Assembly: GCF_003851685.1 (NCBI RefSeq) | Contig: NZ_CP027727.1 | Span: 2,790,001-2,854,000, forward strand | DNA: 64,000 nt | Direction: 5' to 3' | DNA from: Pseudomonas sp. R5-89-07 | Lineage (GTDB): Bacteria > Pseudomonadota > Gammaproteobacteria > Pseudomonadales > Pseudomonadaceae | Shown here: in pieces, positions 1-7,356 of the stretch | Position numbering within the stretch: position 1 is the stretch's first letter | Layout of the letters: each line of letters starts with the position of its first letter | Made by a program: the position numbers and the translations under genes | The notes under the pieces: model-generated | The model's input: only the letters and a program-made list of their open reading frames with translations | What the model was told of the DNA's origin: nothing | Database searches by the model: none

Positions 1-672
1 CCAACCACTGCGGACGCCCCCGCGAAAAAAGTCTCGTGGTTCAAGTTGCTGACCTATCGCCAGACCTGGGCCTTTGCCTTCGGCAAGTTCATGACAGACG
101 GCGTGTGGTGGTTCTTTCTGTTCTGGCTGCCCACTTACCTGTCGGCGCAGTACGGCATGAAGGGCGCCGATATCGTGATGCCGCTGGCCGTGCTGTACAG
201 CATGACCATGGTCGGCAGTATCGGTGGCGGCTGGTTTCCCAGCTACTTCATGGCACGGGGCGATGCGCCCTATGATGGCCGTATGAAAGCCATGCTGGTG
301 ATCGCGCTGTTCCCGCTGGTGGTGTTGCTGGCGCAGCCGCTGGGCTACATCAGCTTCTGGGTGCCGGTATTGCTGATCGGCGTGGGCGCCTCGGCGCACC
401 AGGCGTGGTCGTGCAATATCTTCACCACGGTGTCCGACATGTTCCCGCAGAAAACCGTCGCCTCGGTGGTGGGTATCGGCGGCATGGCCGGGGGCTTGGG
501 CGGAGTGGTGATGACCAAGATTGGCGGTTGGGTATTCGATTACTACAAGTCCATCAATGACATCCACACCGGCTACATGATCATGTTTGCGATCTGTGCC
601 GTGGCGTACTTGGTAGCGTGGAGCGTGATGAAGACGCTGGTGCCGCGCCACAAGGAAATTACTGACCTCTGA
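1..672 (+). CDS. MFS transporter, anion:cation symporter type (C-terminal part)
   Basis: The frame is open from base 1, so the N-terminal part lies outside the window; 223 codons remain. At least six hydrophobic helices can be seen (for example around GVWWFFLFWLPTYLS, MPLAVLYSMTMVGSI and WVPVLLIGVGASAHQAW). The region with SAHQAW, then NIFTTVSDMFPQKTVASVVG and a Gly-rich helix is typical of the ACS family of the major facilitator superfamily, which imports hexuronates, glucarate or related sugar acids by proton symport across the inner membrane. The substrate cannot be read from this half. A strong hairpin follows the stop codon. Confidence 0.85.
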   Translation, partial: PTTADAPAKKVSWFKLLTYRQTWAFAFGKFMTDGVWWFFLFWLPTYLSAQYGMKGADIVMPLAVLYSMTMVGSIGGGWFPSYFMARGDAPYDGRMKAMLVIALFPLVVLLAQPLGYISFWVPVLLIGVGASAHQAWSCNIFTTVSDMFPQKTVASVVGIGGMAGGLGGVVMTKIGGWVFDYYKSINDIHTGYMIMFAICAVAYLVAWSVMKTLVPRHKEITDL

Positions 673-680
673 GTCACTGT

Positions 681-705
681 GCCGGAGCGGGCAAGCCGCT
701 CCGGC
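681..705. terminator. Hairpin between convergent genes
   Basis: A perfect 10-bp stem (GCCGGAGCGG at 681-690 pairing with 696-705) with a 5-nt loop lies between the end of the MFS gene and the end of the opposing dehydrogenase gene. No long T-run follows on either side, so it is a probable bidirectional terminator rather than a certain one. Confidence 0.6.
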
Positions 706-714
706 CGTGTCGGT

Positions 715-2007
715 TTACTGATTGCGCGTGACCCGCCAGACCGTGTTGGCCAGGTCGTCGGCGATGATCAGCGCGCCTTTGGGGTCCACCGTCACACCCA
801 CCGGACGACCACGGGTCTTGCCATCCTCGCCGCGAAAGCCCGTGGCGAAGTCCACCGGCTCACCGGCCGGCTTGCCGTTGCTGAACGGCACGAAGATCAC
901 CTTGTAGCCCACCGGGTTGTCGCGGTTCCAACTGCCGTGTTCGCCAATGAATACGCCGTCGGCGAATTTTTCGCCCATGGCCGGGATGGAAAAATCCACA
1001 CCGAGTGCCGCTACGTGCGAGCCCAGGCTGTAATCGGGCTTGATCGCTGCGGCCACCTTGGCCGGGTTTTGCGGCTGCGCGCGTGGGTCGACGTTCTGGC
1101 CCCAGTAGCTGTAGGGCCAGCCGTAGAAGGCGCCTTCGCGCACCGAACTGAGGTAGTCCGGCACCAGGTCCGGGCCCAGTTCATCGCGCTCGTTGACCAC
1201 GGTCCACAATTGCCCCGTGCCCGGCTGGATGCTCAGCGCGGTGGGGTTGCGCAGGCCGGTGGCGTAAGGCTTGTGCGCGCCGGTCGCGGCGTCGATCTGC
1301 CAGACCATCGCCCGGTCGATTTCCACTTCCATGCCGCGCTCGGTGATGTTGCTGTTGGAGCCGATGCCTACATACAACTGGCGTCCGTCCTCGCTCACCG
1401 CCAAGGACTTGGTCCAGTGGTGATTGATCTGCGCCGGCAGGTCAGTGAGTTTGCTCGGGGCGCCGCTGGCTTTGGTCTGGCCGTCGGTGTAGTCCAAGCG
1501 CACCAGCGCGTCCTGGTTGGCCACGTAGATTTTGCCGTCGGCGTAAGCCAGGCCATAGGGCGCGTTGAGGTTTTCGGCGAACACGGTCTTCAGTTCGTAA
1601 GTGCCGTCACCGTCGGCGTCACGCAGCAGGGTGATGCGGTTACCACTTTTGACCTTGGTGTTGCCCTCGGCCTTGATCAGGCTGGCGATCACGTCCTTGG
1701 GCTTGAGCTTGGCCGCACTGCCGCCACGGCCTTCAGCGACGAGGATGTCGCCGTTGGGCAGCACCAGGGTTTGGCGCGGGATCGCCAGGTCGGTGGCGAT
1801 GGCGGTGATGCTATAGCCTTCCGGCACCTTGGGTTTCTGGTCGCCCCAGGCTGCGGGTTCGGCGATCTTCATGCTCGGCAGCAGGCTGCTTTGTTGAGCT
1901 GGCAACTTGGGGTCGGGGCCATGGACTTGGGTCTTGTCGCCTTCGCCGCCACACGCGGTGAGTAACAGCGCTGTGCTCAGCAGGGTCAATGCGGGGAGGG
2001 TTTTCAT
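715..2007 (-). CDS. Sorbosone dehydrogenase-like PQQ-dependent sugar dehydrogenase, lipoprotein
   Basis: A 430-residue protein with a lipoprotein signal (lipobox LLTAC, Cys19), so probably anchored in the envelope facing the periplasm. The body carries repeated beta-propeller motifs typical of the soluble glucose/sorbosone dehydrogenase family: GYSITAIATDLAIPRQT, LPNGDILVAEG, LNAPYGLAYADGKIYVAN, IGSNSNITERG, GLRNPTALSIQPGTGQLW and FIGEHGSWNRDNPVGYKV. Members oxidise sugars or aldehydes with pyrroloquinoline quinone; the substrate here is unknown. Its start overlaps the stop of the upstream DUF2231 gene by 4 nt (2004-2007), so the two are translationally coupled. Confidence 0.85.
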   Translation of the reverse strand: MKTLPALTLLSTALLLTACGGEGDKTQVHGPDPKLPAQQSSLLPSMKIAEPAAWGDQKPKVPEGYSITAIATDLAIPRQTLVLPNGDILVAEGRGGSAAKLKPKDVIASLIKAEGNTKVKSGNRITLLRDADGDGTYELKTVFAENLNAPYGLAYADGKIYVANQDALVRLDYTDGQTKASGAPSKLTDLPAQINHHWTKSLAVSEDGRQLYVGIGSNSNITERGMEVEIDRAMVWQIDAATGAHKPYATGLRNPTALSIQPGTGQLWTVVNERDELGPDLVPDYLSSVREGAFYGWPYSYWGQNVDPRAQPQNPAKVAAAIKPDYSLGSHVAALGVDFSIPAMGEKFADGVFIGEHGSWNRDNPVGYKVIFVPFSNGKPAGEPVDFATGFRGEDGKTRGRPVGVTVDPKGALIIADDLANTVWRVTRNQ

Positions 2008-2426
2008 TGGGTAGCTCCCGAACGCAGGTTAGTCAGGCCGATCCACGTGGCCACCACCGCCAGCAGCGTGACGACCACCGACAGCACCAGCCCGGTCGGC
2101 ATCATGGCGTAGGCATCCTTGGCATGTTGGAAAGCGTTGATCAGCCCCAACACCCAGGCGGCCAGCAACAACAGGAAGTAGGCGGCAGGGCGCCCGGCCT
2201 TGCGTTCGGCGCGCACCAGATTGACCAGGGCGAACAACAGGGCGAACCCACTGAACACCAGCGCGCCGGCGATCAGCCAGGAGGCGAAGTTGGCCCATTG
2301 AATTTGGTAGGTCTGGCCGTAGGCAATGTCGCTGAGCAGGGCGCCCAGGAACAGCGGCACGCTGCCAGCGAGCAAGGTCGCATGCAGCGGGCCCGGCGTG
2401 CGGCGATAGGCGGTGAGGGTAGTCAT
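2004..2426 (-). CDS. DUF2231 family membrane protein
   Basis: A 140-residue protein with four hydrophobic helices and the DUF2231 opening RTPGPLHATLLAGSVPLFLGALLSDIAY, quoted here only as its position, residues 9-36. Function is not established for the family; members often sit beside quinone- or haem-linked dehydrogenases. Here it is the first gene of a two-gene unit with the sorbosone dehydrogenase-like lipoprotein, 4 nt overlapping. A plausible role is to help pass electrons from that enzyme, but this is inference from context. A triplicated 13-bp repeat lies 49 bp upstream of its start. Confidence 0.75.
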   Translation of the reverse strand: MTTLTAYRRTPGPLHATLLAGSVPLFLGALLSDIAYGQTYQIQWANFASWLIAGALVFSGFALLFALVNLVRAERKAGRPAAYFLLLLAAWVLGLINAFQHAKDAYAMMPTGLVLSVVVTLLAVVATWIGLTNLRSGATQ

Positions 2427-2474
2427 GAGTGGGGCAGCTCCTTATCGTTCGGCACGCCTGGTTAGACGTGCGAT

Positions 2475-2513
2475 GACTTTGCATAGAGACTTTGCATAGA
2501 GACTTTGCATAGG
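2475..2513. repeat. Three tandem copies of a 13-bp unit
   Basis: GACTTTGCATAGA occurs at 2475-2487 and 2488-2500, and GACTTTGCATAGG at 2501-2513. The array lies upstream of the DUF2231/dehydrogenase unit in its likely promoter or 5' leader, 39 bp in all. It may bind a regulator in helical register (13-bp spacing) or be a slippage product. Confidence 0.85.
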
Positions 2514-2638
2514 AAAGGAGCGCGCTATTTGTGAGAAAGTTCACCCAGGGTTCGTATCGGGATGTTTTTCGAACCCTTGGCCACAGGACTCACCTAAGCC
2601 TGTAACCCTTTCCCTGATTGCTTATGACAGGCGTTCCC

Positions 2639-3667
2639 ATGACCCATCCTCGCATCGGCTTTGCATGCCAGTACAAGCATCCCGAGCGGCTACCGTCCGC
2701 CAGCGCCCTGAAGCTGATCGAAGGCCCGTTCAACCCGCGCACCACCACACTGCGCTGGATGGACAGCGTCGAGCCGCAGGTGGCGCGGGATAAACTGGTC
2801 GAGGTGGTCACCCACAACCTGGCCGCGCAATTGCGCCTGCTGGCCTATGTCGCCGAACTGCCGCCGACCTTGCGTATGCTGCGCCTGAGCAGTGATCTGC
2901 TGCCGTTCTACAGCCACCCGAAAGTGGCCGCCGTGTATCAGGACCCAGCCATCGCGCGCCAATTGCAGGAAGGCTTTGCCGCCATCGGTGAGCTGGCGCG
3001 GGCATCGGATATCCGCCTGTCGTTCCATCCTGGCCAGTACTGTGTGCTGGGCTCGGAAAACCCCGGCGTGGTGGAGAACAGCCTGGCCGAGTTCGAATAC
3101 CACGCCGACATGATCCGCATGATGGGCTACGGCCGCCGCTTCCAGGACCTCAAGTGCAACGTGCACATCGCCGGGCGCCTGGGCGTGGAGGGCACGCGGG
3201 CGGTGTGGTCGCGCCTGTCCGAAGTGGCGCGCAACTGCATCACCTTTGAGAATGACGAAAAGACCTACGGCCTGGACCATTGCCTGCAAGTCGCCGACCT
3301 GGCGCCGGTGGTGCTGGACATTCACCATTGCTGGATCAACGAAGACCACTACATCGACCCCGACTCGCCACGTGTCGCCCAGGTGATCGACAGCTGGCGT
3401 GGCGTCCGGCCCACCATGCATTACTCCCAGCCCCAGGAAAGCCTGCAGGCGCTGGGGTTTGACGCCGAGCACAAGCTGGAAATGGCAGCCTTGTTGAACG
3501 TGGTGTCCAAGCGCGACCTCTACGCCCACAGCGCGCAAATGTGGAACCGCTGGACCAACGACTATGCGCTGCAGTTTCTCGACCGCTTCGACATCATGCT
3601 CGAAGCCAAGGACAAGAACGTGGCCGCCCTGGCGTTCTACCGGTATTGGCAGCAACGCGCGGCTTGA
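2639..3667 (+). CDS. uvsE: UV DNA damage endonuclease (UVDE family)
   Basis: A 342-residue TIM-barrel endonuclease that nicks DNA directly 5' of UV photoproducts, starting an alternative excision-repair route. Characteristic stretches are IGFACQYKHPERL at the N-terminus, LRMLRLSSDLLPFYSH, then the metal-binding barrel motifs SFHPGQYCVLGS, NVHIAGRLG, ITFENDEKTYG, VLDIHHCW and THYSQP-like MHYSQPQE. His and Glu residues in these motifs are the expected metal ligands. In-frame ATGs at 2618 and 2624 exist; 2639 is chosen because MTHPRIGFACQ begins the conserved part. A kinase gene follows after 39 nt on the same strand. Confidence 0.9.
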   Translation: MTHPRIGFACQYKHPERLPSASALKLIEGPFNPRTTTLRWMDSVEPQVARDKLVEVVTHNLAAQLRLLAYVAELPPTLRMLRLSSDLLPFYSHPKVAAVYQDPAIARQLQEGFAAIGELARASDIRLSFHPGQYCVLGSENPGVVENSLAEFEYHADMIRMMGYGRRFQDLKCNVHIAGRLGVEGTRAVWSRLSEVARNCITFENDEKTYGLDHCLQVADLAPVVLDIHHCWINEDHYIDPDSPRVAQVIDSWRGVRPTMHYSQPQESLQALGFDAEHKLEMAALLNVVSKRDLYAHSAQMWNRWTNDYALQFLDRFDIMLEAKDKNVAALAFYRYWQQRAA

Positions 3668-3706
3668 AACATGGCATGCTTTACCGCCCGACAAAGGAAG
3701 CGTTCC

Positions 3707-4186
3707 ATGGCTACCCTGCACCTGCTCTGCGGCAAGATCGCATCCGGCAAGTCTACCCTCGCCAGCAGCCTGGCCACTGATCACGCTGCCATCCTGCTCA
3801 GCGAAGACCACTGGCTGGCCACGCTGTATCCCGGGCAGATCAAGACCATCGCCGATTACCTGGCCTGTGCCCGGCAGATCCGCGGTGTGGTGGAGCCGCT
3901 GGTGATCGAGCTGCTCAAGTCGGGCGCCAATGTGGTGCTGGATTTTCCGGCCAATACCCTGGCCAATCGCGAATGGCTGCTTGGCCTGGCGCAGGCCGCC
4001 CAGGTAACGCATTGCCTGCATTACCTGGAACTGGACGACGCCGCCTGCCGTGCTCGACTGCACGCACGCAACGCCAGCGGCGAGCATGATTTCGCCGCCA
4101 CCGACGCCGAATTCGACCTGATCACCCGCCACTTTTGTGTGCCCAGTGAAGAGGAGGGGTTGGTGATCGAGGTGCATCGACCGTGA
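3707..4186 (+). CDS. P-loop ATP-binding protein, zeta-toxin/CPT-like kinase fold
   Basis: A 159-residue protein with a Walker A motif GKIASGKS near residues 9-16, an acidic LSEDHW after strand 2, and the hydrophobic-Asp stretch NVVLDFPAN. This layout is that of small AAA kinases related to chloramphenicol phosphotransferase or zeta-type kinases. The phosphate acceptor is unknown. The start at 3707 is set by AAGGAAG seven bases upstream. It lies 39 nt after uvsE and overlaps the following nucleotidyltransferase by 4 nt (GTGA), so the two products are probably made together. Confidence 0.75.
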   Translation: MATLHLLCGKIASGKSTLASSLATDHAAILLSEDHWLATLYPGQIKTIADYLACARQIRGVVEPLVIELLKSGANVVLDFPANTLANREWLLGLAQAAQVTHCLHYLELDDAACRARLHARNASGEHDFAATDAEFDLITRHFCVPSEEEGLVIEVHRP

Positions 4187-4959
4187 GTGCTGAACGACCT
4201 ATCGGTATTGACGCCAACGGCTATGTTGTCACCGTTGGTGCGGTGCCCGTGCAGCCTGAGTTCGAGCCCTTGCTGGCGGATGTGGTGGCGACGCTTTCAC
4301 AGCCCGCATTCGGAATGGATGGCATTTACCTTTATGGCAGTGTCGCCCGGGGTGATGCCAATGCCGAAGCGTCCGACCTTGATCTCACCCTGATCCTGCG
4401 TGATGCCCCCGACGCGCGCATGCTCGAGCAGCTTGAGCTGGCGCGGCTGGCGCTGGAGCAGCGGCATACCTGTGTAACCAAGGTCGATTTCGATATGGGT
4501 CACCACGAACAGGCATTGGCGCCGGAGAACCACAACCGTTGGGGGTTTTGGCTCAAGCATCATTGCCGATGCCTGTGGGGCGATGACCTCGCGGTGCGGT
4601 TCGAGCCATTCAGGCCCTCCCGTGACATCGCCCTGGCGCTTAATGGTGATTTTGCCGAGGCGCTGGGCAGTTATCGTGCAGCTATTGTTCAAGCCGAGGC
4701 AGTGGAGCAGCGTCTGCGCTTACAGCGCGAAGCCGCACGCAAATTGATTCGCTCCACTCATACGCTGCGCTCACCAGAGGCATCGATGTGGCCGCAAACG
4801 CTGGAAGAGCATGTGGCAATGTTCCGGCAGCATTACCCGACAATGATCACCCAAATCGCATACTTCCTGTTCGAAGCCAGAAATCCCAGCGCCGAGCGCG
4901 AGGCGTTCCTGCTGCGTCTTGATGCATTCATTGACTGGATGACGTCACAACCGCAATAA
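4183..4959 (+). CDS. Nucleotidyltransferase-domain protein
   Basis: A 258-residue protein with the classical pol-beta-fold signature GSVARGD (52-58) followed by SDLDL (64-68), and a third acidic motif VDFD (101-104) completing the metal-binding triad. The C-terminal half is helical (residues about 140-255) and could bind the substrate, as in kanamycin-type or HEPN-linked nucleotidyltransferases. It starts with GTG inside the stop of the kinase gene. It probably transfers a nucleotide to a small molecule, RNA or protein; the acceptor cannot be told from the sequence. Confidence 0.75.
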   Translation: MSAERPIGIDANGYVVTVGAVPVQPEFEPLLADVVATLSQPAFGMDGIYLYGSVARGDANAEASDLDLTLILRDAPDARMLEQLELARLALEQRHTCVTKVDFDMGHHEQALAPENHNRWGFWLKHHCRCLWGDDLAVRFEPFRPSRDIALALNGDFAEALGSYRAAIVQAEAVEQRLRLQREAARKLIRSTHTLRSPEASMWPQTLEEHVAMFRQHYPTMITQIAYFLFEARNPSAEREAFLLRLDAFIDWMTSQPQ

Positions 4960-4967
4960 ACCCACAA

Positions 4968-5076
4968 CCTGTGGCGAGGGAGCTTGCTCCCGCTGGGGCG
5001 CGAAGCGGCCCCGCTCTTAGCTCTAAAGAATGGGCCTGCTGCGCAGTCCCGCGGGAGCAAGCTCCCTCGCCACAGG
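4968..5076. repeat. REPIN-like inverted repeat pair (type GAGGGAGCTTGCTCCC)
   Basis: A 26-bp sequence beginning CCTGTGGCGAGGGAG at 4968-4993 recurs as its exact reverse complement at 5051-5076, separated by 57 bp that contain a second small inverted segment. This is the paired arrangement of Pseudomonas REPINs, non-autonomous elements spread by RAYT transposases. It fills most of the gap in front of xthA. Confidence 0.9.
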
Positions 5077-5185
5077 TACGGTGTACGCCTTGGCTGACGG
5101 TTATCAGGGCCGCGGCCTGTGTCTGGATGGAACATCTGCACGCCTTTCAGGCTCTACCCCAAGAGCCCCGAAAGGACCCCATCCC

Positions 5186-5980
5186 ATGAAAGCGCTGAAA
5201 ATCGCTACCTTCAACATCAACGGCCTGCGTGCCCGGCTGCCCAACCTGCTGCATTGGCTGGCGCGCGAGCAGCCGGATATCGTCTGCCTGCAAGAACTCA
5301 AGGCGCCGGAAAGCCTGTTTCCCTTTGCTGATTTCGAAGCGGCCGGCTACGGCGCGATCTGCCTGGGCCAGGCCTCGTGGAACGGCGTGGCGATTCTCGC
5401 CAAAGATGCGCAACCGCTGGAAAGCCGGCGCGGCTTGCCCGGTGATGACAGCGACGAGCAAAGCCGTTATATCGAAGCGGCCGTGCATGGCGTGTTGGTC
5501 GGCTGCCTGTACCTGCCCAATGGCAACCCGCAACCGGGGCCGAAATTCGACTACAAACTGGCCTGGTTCGAACGCCTGATCGACTATGCCCAGGCGTTGC
5601 AAGCCAGTGATCATCCGATAGTGCTGGCGGGGGATTTCAATGTGGTGCCCACCGACCTGGACATCTATAACCCGCGCTCCTGGCTCAAGGATGCGTTGCT
5701 GCAACCCGAAAGCCGCGCCTGCTATCAGCGCCTGCTCGAACAGGGCTGGACCGACTCAGTGCGCCATCTGTACCCCGAAGAGCGGGTGTATACGTTCTGG
5801 GATTATTTCCGTCAGCACTGGCAGAAGAATTCCGGCCTGCGCATCGATCACTTGTTGCTCAACCCTGCGCTCAAGCCGTATCTGAAGGACGCGGGCGTCG
5901 ACGCCTGGGTGCGCAACGAGGCGCATGCCAGCGACCATGCGCCGACGTGGATTCAGCTCGGTACGCGCAAGAAGCGTTAA
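5186..5980 (+). CDS. xthA: Exodeoxyribonuclease III
   Basis: A 264-residue AP endonuclease/3'-5' exonuclease of base-excision repair. Catalytic landmarks of the Exo III family are present: FNINGLRAR (Asn10/Asn12), LQELK (Glu37), AGDFNVVPTDLDIYNP and the C-terminal ASDHAPTW with the active-site His. AAAGGA at 5171-5176 supports the ATG at 5186 over upstream in-frame starts. The 3' end overlaps the convergent kinase gene by 4 nt (5977-5980). Confidence 0.93.
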   Translation: MKALKIATFNINGLRARLPNLLHWLAREQPDIVCLQELKAPESLFPFADFEAAGYGAICLGQASWNGVAILAKDAQPLESRRGLPGDDSDEQSRYIEAAVHGVLVGCLYLPNGNPQPGPKFDYKLAWFERLIDYAQALQASDHPIVLAGDFNVVPTDLDIYNPRSWLKDALLQPESRACYQRLLEQGWTDSVRHLYPEERVYTFWDYFRQHWQKNSGLRIDHLLLNPALKPYLKDAGVDAWVRNEAHASDHAPTWIQLGTRKKR

Positions 5981-6513
5981 CTGGCCGGCGTAGTCGCGAG
6001 CAGGCGCTCGACGGCCGCAAACGCGGCATCCCGGCGCGCCTGCCAGTCGCCCCGGATCACCACCACAGGCTGGCGATGCGCATGCATCCAGTCCAGGCTG
6101 GCCTGGAAGAATGCGCGGCGATCCGCCAGTTGCGGTTGGCAGCGCTGGCCGTCGGCGCTCCATTCCACGTCTTCCGGCGACAGCAGCAGGTGCAGGTCGT
6201 AGTGACGCGCCAGCAGTTCGCGGTCGAGCCAGCCGGGGCAGTCGCCAAACAGGGTCTGGCTCCAGAGCTGGTTGGTCAGCAGGTGCGTGTCGAGGATCAG
6301 CAATTCAGGCTGCGCGGCGCGAGCGGCGTCTTCCCAGGCCAACTGGCCCTGGGCGATGGCCGGGATGTCCGCCAGGCAGGTGTCGCGCTGATGATGGTCG
6401 ATGAAATAGCGCACGTATTCACCCACCATCAACCCGCCGAAGTGTGCGTGAAGTTCGGCCGCCAGCCAGCTTTTGCCGCTGGATTCAGGGCCTGCCAGTA
6501 CCACCACCTTCAT
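5977..6513 (-). CDS. NadR-like ATPase / nicotinamide riboside kinase domain protein
   Basis: A 178-residue P-loop protein with GPESSGKS at residues 8-15, VGEYVRYFIDHH, and LLILDTHLLTNQLW, the order seen in the ribosylnicotinamide kinase domain of NadR. It would phosphorylate nicotinamide riboside to NMN in the cytoplasm. The NMN adenylyltransferase and DNA-binding domains of enterobacterial NadR are absent. The ATG at 6513 overlaps the stop of pnuC by 4 nt (ATGA), so transporter and kinase are coupled and uptake is probably driven by trapping through phosphorylation. Confidence 0.8.
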   Translation of the reverse strand: MKVVVLAGPESSGKSWLAAELHAHFGGLMVGEYVRYFIDHHQRDTCLADIPAIAQGQLAWEDAARAAQPELLILDTHLLTNQLWSQTLFGDCPGWLDRELLARHYDLHLLLSPEDVEWSADGQRCQPQLADRRAFFQASLDWMHAHRQPVVVIRGDWQARRDAAFAAVERLLATTPAS

Positions 6514-7073
6514 GCGCGCAACGCCGGGTCGGCGCGCCATTCACGCCAGCCTTGTACGGCAATCACGGTGAACAGCCCATAGAGCGCGGCGGTGAGGTAG
6601 AGGCCCTTGTAGAGGAACAGCCCGACGAAAATCACATCCACCACGATCCACAACGGCCAGCACTGCACGCGTTTTTGCGCCATCCACACCTGCGCCACCA
6701 GGCTGAAGCCGGTGAGGGCTGCATCGAGCCAGGGCTGGGCGGCGTCGGTCCAGTGGGCCATGGCGGCGCCGAGCAACAGGCTGAATACCGCGCCGATGGC
6801 CAGGCCGATCATGATTGCCGGCCAGCCCAGGCTGCTGACCTGGCGGCCTTGCTTGACCGCGCCGGCGCGGGTCCATTGCCACCAGCCGTAGAGTTGCAGC
6901 ACGGCGTAGACCACCTGCAGCAGCATGTCGGAATAGAGTTTCACGTCGTAGAACACCCAGGTGTAGAGCAACACCATCACCAGGCCGATGGGCCAGCACC
7001 AGGGGTTTTGCTTGACCGTCAGCCAGACAGCGATCACCCCCAAGGCGGCGGCGAACAATTCAAGCCCGGACAT
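6510..7073 (-). CDS. pnuC: Nicotinamide riboside transporter PnuC
   Basis: A 187-residue membrane protein with seven predicted helices and the PnuC landmarks CWPIGLVMVLLYTWVFYDVKLY near residue 25-46 and LYGWWQW near residue 62, the conserved aromatic motif lining the substrate site. The family imports nicotinamide riboside by facilitated diffusion. ATG at 7073 has AAGGAA seven bases upstream. It is the first gene of a two-gene operon with the NR kinase. A TPP box, which would point to the thiamine-specific PnuT branch, was not seen in the leader. Confidence 0.85.
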   Translation of the reverse strand: MSGLELFAAALGVIAVWLTVKQNPWCWPIGLVMVLLYTWVFYDVKLYSDMLLQVVYAVLQLYGWWQWTRAGAVKQGRQVSSLGWPAIMIGLAIGAVFSLLLGAAMAHWTDAAQPWLDAALTGFSLVAQVWMAQKRVQCWPLWIVVDVIFVGLFLYKGLYLTAALYGLFTVIAVQGWREWRADPALRA

Positions 7074-7190
7074 GGCGGTTCCTTGGGAGAGTGGAAGAGG
7101 GCGCTGATTGTACCTACAGGTCATCCATCCTCAAACAGCAGCGTTCCCGAAGGCTGGGGATCAGTCGCTATCGGCGGTGATTGACCCATT

Positions 7191-7297
7191 GCTATCGGGG
7201 GCAAGCCCCCTCCCACAGGGGATCTTCATTGTTCATGAAGTGGCTGCTTGCACACGAAACCGAATCAACATGTGGGAGGGGGCTTGCCCCCGATGGC
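7191..7297. repeat. REPIN-like inverted repeat pair (type GGGAGGGGGCTTGCCCCC)
   Basis: TCGGGGGCAAGCCCCCTCCC with flanking CACA at 7195-7217 is mirrored by its reverse complement at 7271-7293; with one mismatch the arms extend to 7191 and 7297. The 50-odd bp spacer has no coding potential. It lies between the pnuC promoter and the 3' end of the chemoreceptor gene. The same arm type is found at 14869-14958. Confidence 0.9.
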
Positions 7298-7356
7298 GGT
7301 GGTTCAGTCATCTGCAATCTCTACTGACCCACCGCTATCGCAAGTCCATCCCAACG

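Noticed and set aside
679..1965. 428-codon frame opposite the sorbosone dehydrogenase gene
   Set aside because: Same effect of GC-rich codons; the minus-strand product has a lipobox and propeller motifs.
3707..4959. Kinase/nucleotidyltransferase as a toxin-antitoxin pair
   Set aside because: Neither has the size or partner arrangement of known zeta or MntA-HepT systems; both are full enzymes of 159 and 258 residues and no small antitoxin is adjacent.
7074..7190. TPP riboswitch in front of pnuC
   Set aside because: No THI-box (CTGAGA) or second conserved stem on the minus strand.
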